Shown here: piece after piece, positions 40,501 through 52,500 of the stretch
How positions within the stretch are numbered: the stretch's first letter is position 1
Layout of the letters: every line of letters begins with the position of its first letter
Assembly: GCA_035772405.1 (NCBI GenBank)
Contig: JAYKKM010000496.1
Coordinates: 1,552,001-1,616,000, forward strand
Reading direction: 5' to 3'
From: Chrysogorgia sp. JL179-B06
Lineage: Eukaryota > Cnidaria > Anthozoa > Scleralcyonacea > Chrysogorgiidae
Length of the DNA stretch: 64,000 nucleotides
Notes under the pieces: generated by a model
Databases searched by the model: none
What the model saw: only the letters and a program-made list of their open reading frames with translations
Told to the model about the DNA's origin: nothing
Program-made: the position numbers and the translations under genes

Positions 40501-43500
40501 CATTTGTTGTAAGATCATACTTTGCCCCTTGAAGTATGGCACAGACCGTAAACAAACCCATGGTTTTTGTGGGATCATTTGGAATTTGTTTCTTCAATCT
40601 TTCTTTCAATTCGTCACATAAATCCCCGAGTATGATATCTATTGCTTTAACTTCAACTTTTTGATTTAAAGATTTATTAATAATTTCAAGATTATATGTT
40701 GGTTTACAGCCACGTTAGTATTAAACAAGTGAGTAGCAGTAATAGGATAATGAGGATGTGCTGGGGTTAATTTCAAATTTCTCTCTTTCAAAATTTCAAT
40801 GTCATTTTGAGTATGTTTCCCTTACCTAATGCGATTTAATATTTCTGCAAACTCTTTATCTTTTTGTTTCATAATCTGTGATAACTCAAACATCTGAAAA
40901 ATATTGCTTCCAAATGTTTGTTGCTGATGCATTATAGCCATCGTTTGAATTCTCAAATATCCAGTGGTCAAAGACTGGTTTTAACTGGACCCCCGAACCA
41001 AACTGCGTAAGACGAAGTCACAGAACTAGACTTGCTCCAAGTCTGCCTCTTGGTGTTTCGAGACGGGTTTGCTTTGAGAAGGGTTTATTACTTGTTGAAA
41101 CCAAAACATAAAACCCGTCTCGAAACAAACCCGTCTCGAAACAAACCCGTCTCGAAACAAACCCGTCTCAAATAAACCCGTCTCGAAACAAAAACGTCTC
41201 GAAACACCAAGAGGCAGACTTGGAGCAAGTCTATCACAGAACGAGAAACTGCAGAGCTCGGAGTATCATTACAGTGTATTTAAACAAAGACAAATACGCT
41301 GCGCTCTTACCTCCTGAAATATGTCAGAACACCATATTTAATACTGCAACTCCACAAAATCCCTGTTTCGAGAAGGTATATCGCTACTCACTCCTTGGCT
41401 ACTCCATATTTGATCAGTGCGCGCGTGCGCAGTAGCATGTTAACATAAAACCCGGGGGACACATCTTATATTCGAGACATATGAAATATTCAAGATATCG
41501 AATTCAAACTGCATTACAATTTGACACGAAGAAAACCCATCGATAACTCACTTAACGGTCTGCCCTCATTCTTCAGAAACTTCATTGTTCAATTTTTCCA
41601 TTGACAATAGTAAATTGAAGTACCAAAATACTACGAAATAATGTCGCCCCCCCGGATGTTAACAAATCGGTCACTGACTGACTGACTTAATATATATATC
41701 GTGTGAATTTTCGCCACTCATCACAATACTGCAAAGTTTAAAAAACTTTGCACTAAAAATGGCACTATTGCAATCAGACATGTAATTGGAATTAGTAAAA
41801 AACTTACTAGTATAGACTAATATAAATACTGTAATCTCATTGGCTATACGCTACTCGCTACTTCAAAAACTCATTAATAATTCAAGAGCAAACTGGCCTA
41901 TCATCTCACGTAAATCGCTCACGTGCATCGTGTTCTATACCACATAAAACACCATCATTCTTGAAAGCCCGGGGGCGGACTTTGAAATCGGTCCCAGGGG
42001 GAAGCGGGGCTGATTGTAGTTTGACCTCATTAGTATTCTCTATATATAGAATACTAATGAACATGGCATTTTATATAAAATTGTCATCCTAATACGATAA
42101 GTCCAACGAGAAAGCAAAAATATTCAAGCAAATTTCAACGAGCTACCTGCCTATATTTTTTAATTTACTAGAGAGAACCACCTAACAAGAAACCTAACAA
42201 TGTGAATGTGATACGATATATAATAAGTACAATGAATAAGTCAGGACAAACATACATGAACAACATAACTTTATAACATTGCTGACAAATTTGAAAGCGT
42301 ACCTTCCTCGGTGTGGGATTTTTAGTCAAAACCGAAGCTACTTGAAGCCTCTTGATTTATCTAATATGCTCTTCGTTAAAATAGTGTGATAAATAAAGGC
42401 AGAAAACCTTTCTCGAGAAAACAGGTTCCTGACTTGTTCCATTCGAACCATTTCTATGTCTTTGAAGATTCTTAAACCCGCTCTAAAACGCGAAGTGTTG
42501 ACTGTTGTAGAATTTGATTCTTCTGCAGTAAAAACAACGACATTCAAATTTTCGTTCAAATTGCTGACAGGTCTCGAAATTGAATGAATTAACACTGTTA
42601 TTGGAAGTCCCAAGAGGTTCGTTTTTGAAGCTGTTCAAAACACTCGCAGCACGTGTTTTATCAGGTCTTTTAAACCTGATAAAACACTGCTGCTCGTGTT
42701 TTAAACATTACCTAATTGTCGATAGATATCGAGTAGCGACGAATGACGTGTAAGGACGAGTTTTACACAAAAAAAACAACGCTAATGTCTCGTTATTCGA
42801 AATAATTTTGAAGGAATAACGAACATCAGTTTGTTTTTACTAAAACTATTAGATTATTCGCTCTCAATTTCTATGAACCTTGTTAACTAGTACAAGAATA
42901 ATAGTTCAATTTGACATCATTAAACAATTGTAAATGCATGTATTTGTTTTAAAACGTTTTTATAGTTAATAGTACTATTTCTTACAATAAAGAGATATTC
43001 ACGAGATATTGTCAATTACAAATTAAAAATGAAAAACTTCTACTCTGCTATAATTTTCAATCCAGGCTTGGAATGGGCCCAATTTAGGGGCCTTGACATT
43101 TCAACCGGGAAGGGGCCCGTCTATGCATGTGAACAGGTAAAGAAGCTGTTCCATTTCCGAGGATTTTGACGCAAGTTTTTGATACACTGCCTCGTTTTCA
43201 ATAGCCGTCAGTAAATCAACTTCTAAAGAACAAATCATTACTGCTTCCAAATGGTGTTGACTAAGCGGAGATCTCAGTCGATTCTTGAAGAAGCGCAACT
43301 TTGAGAACGTTCTCTCGCAGACATTGGGTGTGTGACGTTATGGGTGTGTTTGGCCATGCCCCAGGGCCCATGTGCCATGGCACAATGGTACATAGGCCAG
43401 TCCAAGCCTGTTTCAATCCTTTTTCCTACACATGATTCACATTACTCACTAATACAACTTACTTTAAGAAGTCTTTCTGTCAGCTTTGCTTCACTGCATT

Positions 43501-46500
43501 TTCGCTTTAAAAAAATTATATGTCAAGTCAGCTGATAACCATAACTTGCGATTTTTTTTCGTGCGAAATTTCTATTACTAAATTTATATAGATATCTGTT
43601 TACTTCCAGATAAAAATGAAAATAAAAGCAAAGAATTGCATCGCGCGACTAAAATTACAAGCTGAAATCAAGTGCCCATCCAGGGTTTGGAGATTTTACA
43701 TAGTTGTGATCTTTGGAATCTCTTGAGAAGAATTGTAAAATATCTTGTCGTGCGAAACGCTAAGTGATTTACTATTCACAGGAAATGACGTCAAAGCAGC
43801 GACACGCAAAAACATTGTACATTGATTTAGCAGTGAAATGCAACTAAAGATATATTACAAGATAATAAAGAAATACGACAAGATATATTACATTTCTTCT
43901 TGGTAGAACCCAAAGATTAAGAATATGTAAAATCCCCAAATCCCGGATAGGGTTGACATTCCAATTTACCACGATAGACCACTTTATAGACGTAGTTTCT
44001 GTAGCTCAGGCGGTTAGAGAGCTGTTGTTCAAAAGACGAGTAGCTTAATCAAGGATTAGTGGAAATTTTGTGGACAAAATTATAAAGATGCAGACAAAGA
44101 TGTTTGGCAATTTGATATCATACAAATTACGAAATGTTTTGCCTTAGAAAGTTTTAACTTAAATTGTCAAACAGAACATACTAAAATATTTAATTTTAGT
44201 CATCTCCTTTTCGACAACCCGCCGCTGGTCTAGAGATCCAGGCTCGCGGGTTCAACTCCCAGCCGGAAGGCCTTCGACAGGGATGAGCCGATCAAGAAAA
44301 CTCAAATTTACCGATCCGATAAATTTCGATCCGATTTACGAATATTTGTCAACAGAACAATTTGCCGCAAAACAATAGCAAAACATAACATTATATATTG
44401 TTTGGCAAAGATAATGTGATCATTAACCATCAGTTATCAGCAAGAGGGAATTTAAGTTGAAATATGAAAAATGAAATACGATTGACGAAAGTCGGAAACA
44501 AAAAACATTTTCACCAAACAAGAAATACCGCCGATGCAATTTTCCCTTTCGTAAACGGTCGTTACCATCCCGAAGGGTCGTTACCATCCCAGCTCTCATA
44601 GAATGTTGGGTAAGCGGAGTAAAATTCCTCGTGGTCCCAAGGTTCCCGCACACTTTATTTCGCGGCTCCTCGTGTTCTTTCATAATATTGCTATCTAAAA
44701 AGCGAACACGCATCTATATGGCGAGTTCTTTGAAAAAAACAAATTTAAACAAATCCGAAACAATTAAGAGGCAGATTTGGAGCAAGTCTATGAAATAGTG
44801 TGTAAGTTGTCTAACGTTTCGAGCGACCCTTCGTCAGAGAGTGAAACGTAAAGTGAAATAATAACTGTATGATTATTTCACTTTATGTTTCACTCTCTGA
44901 CGAAGGGCCTTCGCTCGAAACGTTAGACAACTTACACGCTATTTCGGCAGTACACCAACCTTTTTATACATTTTTATTTGTATTTCTACACTGCCTACGC
45001 AGCACAACACGTTTTATCACCTATTGAAAAGCATCAAGTTATGACTAGTAAGTGACTTTACGCGAATTAACTATGTTCTATGGCAAATGCAGAAATGCTT
45101 AACTATATTTATGGTTATATTACGGTGGTCCATATATGCAATGCGCATATAATAGTTTCGATCGACAAATATATTTTGACCTCGCAGCATACGTTGTTGT
45201 TGTTGCGATTGATATTTCGAAATCCCGAATAACGTCGTTTGCCTTTTGGAAAGTATCTACATATACGTTGTGACTATCGATCACAAAATCGAATTTACTG
45301 TTCCAGGATTGACAGTTTGCCATGTATAATTTCTTCTGCATGAACGCTCTTCTCCTGACTGTAGTGTATACCAAATACTAAATATTTACATATTTTGAAT
45401 TTCACGACCAACATGTCACAACCACGAGGAATTTCACTGCGCTTACCCAACATTCTATGAGAGCTGGGATGGTAACGACCCTTCGGGATGGTAACGACCG
45501 TTTACGAAAGGGAAAATTGCACCGCCGATATATATGTTGATGCGATCGGCCGATGCGATCGGCTTCTACCGATTAATTTCCGATTATAAGCTCATCCTTA
45601 TATTTCGAAACTGGTTCGTGGTTGGGTCTCGAAAGCAGTGATGGATCCAGCTTGATCTGGTAGGGGAGTGCTAGCGAAGTGAGATCAGGCGTGGGGCGCG
45701 ACCGAGGCAGGGTGGAGTGCCCTGAGTGCTGGGGCTGAAGCTGGTGGTGGGGCTGAAGCTGGTGGTGGGGCTGGGGGGCGAAGCCTGCCAGAAAATTTTT
45801 TATACCTATGAATAATATGATAGATGAATCATATATCTATGAATCATATGAAAGCTACGATACCTAATACCTAAAAATTTGGATTTGACAAGGCAATTGG
45901 CACCCTCACTGCACCCCCATTTTCCAAGGCCGGGGGGGGGGGGGGATGGGGGTGCGCATGCCCCAGTAAATCCATCATTGCTCGAAAGTACATAATTCAA
46001 TACAACTTTTCCTTCCTCTACTTCTACATTTACCTGCTCAAAAACAAAGCATGAAAATAGAGCAACAATTTCTGCAGGTTCCAAATCTCTAAAGAAATTC
46101 TCCAAGAGCAAGTTAGAAATGAGAATCTCATGGTTACTTATTTCACACGCCACGCGGCCCTTCATTTCAACAACATTTTTCTCACTCAGGTAACCAAGTT
46201 CAACCAGAACCTAGTGGAAGAAAAATAAAGATATTTCTAGCTTTTAGGCAGCTAAACCTATCAGAAAAAATACAAAGCAAGGTCATTCACACCATGCTGA
46301 CATATAGTGCTAGAGCTACTTGCAAACGATGCATATTTTGTACCTGTAAAACGTTACATATTGTAACAGCACAACCATTAAAATTTAGTAAATACTAAAA
46401 GTTAGTCACATTTCGTAAATATAAGATATTAAAGTATCCACAAAGTTAATTTCAAAAAGTTAATAATATAATAATAATAAAATAGGTCCGCGATGCGGAC

Positions 46501-49500
46501 ATGGAACATTAATGCCTGGGTCAGCCTTGTCAATGAACAATGAGCATGGGGTGTGACCAAAAGGGAGGCCCATTTTTATGAAACAAAGACTACATGTACG
46601 TTATCAAAACTGTGGAAAGATGAATCCAAATCTGTGATACTAACTGAAATATTAGTATTATTCATTTATACTGGTGCATTTATCCCCACTACGGGATCAC
46701 TGTCATGGAGGCTGTTTATCATTATATTGATGTGGTGCCGTTGCATGTAAAGTATCTATGAAATTAAAATTCGCCCCAGTTTTTTATGATTGCATTTTAT
46801 GATTGCATTTGAGCTGTGATGTCACAAGATGCACACAACATTAACACTGCAAAACTGAAAATCAGGCACATCTTCAGACTGGTTCGACTAAATAGATTCC
46901 GGCAAATCTTGCTGACTTACTCAGTCAACAAATCTAAACATTGTCATGTGGTTGCTATGGTAACATATTAGTTTCCAGATTGCTCTCTTCCTTTATAAGA
47001 ATTCTTTGTTTTCAACCACATTTACAGCAACTTATTTACCTATAGGAAGTTAATTGACGTGCTTTTTCCATAATTTCCAATGCAACAATACTGTTTAAAA
47101 CAATAAAACAGTAACTGCAATGACGGAAAGTAGAACATTTTGTTTCTATATAGAGTTGCCTGGGAGCGAATCTTTTACCATGTGAGCCTAAAGAACAACA
47201 TCAATGTTGAGTCTTGTTGACTCAGTAAGTCTGCATGGTTTGAGCCTGTATCGTCAAAGCAATCCAATCCAAATCAATCCAAATATGCCTGATTTTGAGT
47301 TTTGATGTAATGCTGTGTCCATCTTGTGACGTCACAGCTCAAGTTACATGAAGTGTAATAACTCAAGAATGGCATACTTGTAAGACACAAAAGTTATGTA
47401 AAAGCTATTTTTCATTATTTTACGTGTTCTTTCAAATACAATCATAAAACGGTGGGGTTAATTTTCATTTGATAGATTGATCAAGGACAAAAATCATAAC
47501 GAGAATAACGAGACAGTGATGTTGGTAATCTAGCAGTAGATTTAAAAAACTCAGCAGAAAATAAATTTGTAAATGCATTTTTAAGACAAACATAGGTTCC
47601 ATTATTACATGTCATGGATAATTCACCGGTTAATAATTCACTATAGGTTAAGGCATAAGTTTTCTCATCTAATAATACTATGTTAGGAATATCTGTCAAC
47701 AACAATAAACAATTTTCACAGAAACTGTTTTCATAGAAATGCAATTACTGCACAGAGGAACTATTCTATAATGCTGAAATAGTCTTAATCATGTTTGTAA
47801 TCTTGGCAAAAATTATTATTTGGGAGCTTTTGATCATTGACTTTACTTTTATTATTATCAATACCTGTACTGGCCAAAGTGACTGAGACACCTTTTATTT
47901 CAAATAAAATAAAACTTTTATTTATATAATTTAATGCAAACCATACAAAAATTCCCAATAGTCCAATTATAAATATGTTTTATAGCGTAATCATTTAAAA
48001 ATTATTATTGGTCAATGACATTGCTATTGACACTGTTTAACAGCATTGTCACCAAATTTAGACTGACTTCCACTTCCTCACTGACTTCACACTTCATTGA
48101 ACCCGCGCGTCAAGAAAGCTCAGTTGTGCTGTGAAGAGTTCAGTAGCTTTCGGCCCATTTCCAACTTAACATTTGTTTTCTAAGTATATTGAAAAAGTTA
48201 TTGCTTCACAAAACATGTCGTCATGCCAAGGACAATAGCATGGGTGAAATACTCCAATCAGCATACAAACAATACCATAGTACTGAGACCGCCTTAGTTA
48301 AAGTGCAAGATGACATTTTACGCGCTTTGGATAATAACTGTTCAGTCATTCTTTTGCTGCTAGACCTGTCAGCGGCGTTTGATACCGTGGACCATGATAT
48401 ACTCCTTGACGTTTTTCGCAAAGATTTGGAATTGTTGATAGTGCGTTAGAGTGGTTCAGATCTTATCTCACCGATCGTCAACAAGTTGTCTATGTTTCTG
48501 GTACTCACTCATCTGGACGTCCGCTTCGTTGTGGGGTCCTATCCTTTTTCTGTTATATACATCACCCCTTGGAGATATTATGAGGAAGCACAATGTTAAT
48601 TTTCATCTGTATCCAGATGATGCTCAATTATACGTCACTTTTAAATCATCTATTGCGGGGCAAGTTGATCAAGAAAGATCGAGATTGGAGAAATGTGTTC
48701 AAGATAATGAAAATGTGAATGCGAGCCATCGACCTCAGCCTTTACTGGACTCTATCCTAGTTTGTGATGAAATCATTAATCCTTCATCTAAGGCTAGAAA
48801 CATTGGTGTTATTTATGATACTTCATTGTCAATCGAACAACATGTAATTAGCACATGTAAATCAGCTTTTTACTATATAAGTTTTCAAATAGCAGAAACT
48901 CTGATGCACGCGTTTGTTACTTCAAGGCTCGATTTTTGCAACTCCCTTCTATACGGACTACCAAAATATGTTATTAAGCGGCTACAGAGTGCGCAGAATG
49001 CAGCAGCAAGAATAGTTACCTTAAGTAGGAAATCAGAACATATCACGCCCATTTTATATAGTTTACATTGGCTTCCTGTTGAAGAACGTATTGTTTTTAA
49101 AATAATTTTATTGACATTTAAATCGCTTTATGGCTTGGCACCTCTGTATATTGCAAATTTAGTTAATTTATATATACCTAGGCGTTGTTTAAGATCTGCT
49201 ACGAGCAATAGGCTGGTTCACGTACCATATAACTTACGCACATATGGCTATAGGACATTTTCAAGTGCCACCCCCAACTTATGGAACGATCTTCCTCAAG
49301 ACATTAGAAATTGTACAACACTTAATGATTTTAAGAGTAAAGTTAAAACTCATCTTTTTAGGAAAACATTTTAAAATTAAATTGATGTTTAGATTTTTAG
49401 ATTAAATGATATTGTATATAAGTGTATTTTAAACCAATGTAAAGTGCCATTGGACAGCAATGGAAATGGCGCTATATAAAAACTATTATTATATTATTAT

Positions 49501-52500
49501 TATTATGTGTTGAATGAAAAACATATACTGACAACAACCAAGTGTTCTATGGTCTCAAGTTTTGCTAGCTCAAGTTTTAGTTTTTCTTTTCTTGCGGTAA
49601 AAGTGAGCCTATAATAATTAGGCTGGCTTTGACACGTGGCCATTTAACAGAGGGTGGCCGCTTAATAGAGGGCCACTTCATCTCTGTTCGACTGTACTGT
49701 ATAACATTTGAATTTGACGAAGAAATTTAAAACAAAAACAGTCACAGAAAGTCATAACATAATAGCTACTCAGAAATATACACTAATAAATCAAGCAACA
49801 CAAACGTTCACAAAAATTATAGCAGTCAATGACATTGTTTACCAGCACGAACAGTGTTGTTTGAATACACAATTTCGTAAATGGTGGGGGCCTGGATTTT
49901 CTTCGACATCATTTGAGAGCAATGGCACACATACATTGTAGCACAATATTTTTATGATAACATAATCACCAAAAATGTCTTATTGTTGACACTGACACCC
50001 GATTCTTAATCGATACTGTTCTAATGTTCAATATACAGTACCCATTTCAACTTCTTTTAAAAAACTATTGCGTAGAGCTTCTGTTTGTTTATGAGTGCGC
50101 TGGAAATGTACAGTCTCACTTTCACTTTCGGTTTGTTTAATACGATGTGGTTGCTTGTCAGATTGATCGTACAGTCGTCCGAGCGTACTCTTAGACGTAT
50201 ATTATAGCAGAAAGAATACTTTGTAAATTGAGGTATTTTTACTTTTTTTCAGGTCTATTTTATTCTAATGTAATGTAATGTAATGTAATGTAATGTAACG
50301 TAACGTAACGTAACGTAACGTAATGTAACGTAATGTAATGTAATGTAACGTAATCATGTGAGGTATTACAGGATCCCACTGAAAAACACTTCGGTGACGT
50401 GGGTATCGAGTGTAAGAATATTTATTTTAAAAAACTTACACTCTTTCGAGATCGGTACTCAGGAATAAGACTTAACATTTCTAGAGAAGATTTTTCCTTC
50501 AGGTCGCACAGACGATCTTTTAAAATTCTTTCCTCTCGATATTTTTTGAACTAAAATGAAAACGGGTGCGTATTATGTTTTAAATTATTTTTGAGATGTT
50601 TATATGTACAAAAATATGGACTTCATTTCCATACCTACGTACCTATACACCATACCACAGCACATCATATACGATACCACACCATATAAGATACCACATA
50701 CCACACCACATAGAATACCACATACCATACCACTTACCATAGAATACCATACACATACTATGGTATACCACATACCACTTACCATAGAATACCATACCAC
50801 ATACCATATACTATATACCATACTATACCACATACCATACCACTTACCATAGAATACCATACCATACCATACCACATATCATATACTATAACATACCATA
50901 CCATACCATATCATATACCATACCGTTTACCATACCAATGATAGTATGATACCATACATACCATACCATACCCACGATAGTATGATATCGTATTATACGA
51001 CACCTTATCTCCCCTCTACGTCATCTTGCGCCCTTTCCGTTCAAATTCATTGATAAAATCTTACATGTTCCTCAAAGCACAAGCATCCAACACAATCAAA
51101 ATATTCAAGACGAGATTCCAACATCTTATGACGTGTCCTATCTTCATTAAATTTTACATCTCTGATATTCAGCTCAATCACAGGTAATCCTTCGGGATTA
51201 GTTTCGGACAGACGAAGCAGCTCTTCAACAGCAAAGGTTGTCGATTGTCCTATAGCATCATTTCTAGACAGAAAACGTATAAAAATACAGAAAACGTACA
51301 AAAATACAGAAAACGTACAAAATACAGAAAACGTACAAAAATAAAGAAAACGTACAAAAATAAAGAAAACGTACAAAAATAAAGAAAACGTACAATAATA
51401 CAGAAAACGTACAAAAATACAGAAAACGTACAAAAATAAAGAAAACGTACAAAAATAAAGAAAACGTACAAAAATAAAGAAAACGTACAAAAATAAAGAA
51501 AACGTACAATAATACAGAAAAACGTACAAAAATACAGAAAAACGTACAAAATACAGAAAACGTACAAAAATACAGAAAACGTACAAAAATACAGAAAACG
51601 TACAAAAATAAAGAAAACGTACAAAAATAAAGAAAACGTACAATAATACAGAAAAACGTACAATAATACAGAAAAACGTACAAAATACAGAAAACGTACA
51701 AAAATACAGAAAACGTACTAAAATAAAGAAAACGTACAAAAATAAAGAAAACGTACAAAAATACAGAAAACGTACTAAAATAAAGAAAACGTACAAAAAT
51801 AAAGAAAACGTACAAAAATAAAGAAAACGTACAAAAATACAGAAAACGTACAAAAATAAAGAAAACGTACTAAAATAAAGAAAACGTACAAAAATAAAGA
51901 AAACGTACAAAAATAAAGAAAACGTACAAAAATACAGAAAACGTACAAAAATACAGAAAACGTACAAGCCCAGCTGTAATGTAATGTAATGTAATGTAAT
52001 GTAAATTTATTCTTTTACGAGGAAAGCCCCATTCACCAATAAGTGCTTTTCATGGGGGTCCTCAAAACTATAGAATATAACTTACAAGTAAATTAAAATA
52101 GTTAAGATAATTACAATGTTACGAATTCTAGGTTAAATTAAAATTACTTAAAATATACATATTTGAATTTAGAATAACTAAAAGTATGATCAATGTTAAA
52201 ATTGCAATCGTTCCACTCGGTAATAAAAAAACAACTGGATTTTTGCATACCCCAGTTCGTTTTACAAGCAGGTACCCTAAATTGATCCCGCTGGCGTGTA
52301 TTATGGTCATGAATATCACATCCACGCAAATTTTGAAATTGATGTAAATTTCCTTCTTGGTACATCGAGTTAAAAACAAAACTGCATCGATGAAATTTAC
52401 GCCGCTCATAAAGTGGTTTCCAGTTTAATAGTTTCAAGGCTTCAGAACTGGATGATCTTTTCGGAAGATCAAGGATTAGTTTTGCTCCTTTGTTCTGTAA

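Noticed and set aside
44001..44265. A tRNA gene
   Set aside because: The A-box-like and B-box-like motifs are about 230 bp apart and no cloverleaf can be drawn. SINE remnants are more likely.
48221..48421. Minus-strand ORF opposite the LINE RT
   Set aside because: Shadow of the plus-strand RT motif A region.
49708..49941. 77-codon plus-strand ORF after the L2-like LINE
   Set aside because: No recognisable domain, antisense within an intron, and low-complexity start. Probably chance.
51270..51967. FCTFS/YVF-repeat proteins of up to about 300 codons on the minus strand
   Set aside because: Translation of the 19-bp minisatellite joined to a real SKI2 exon. The exon begins after the AG at 51264.
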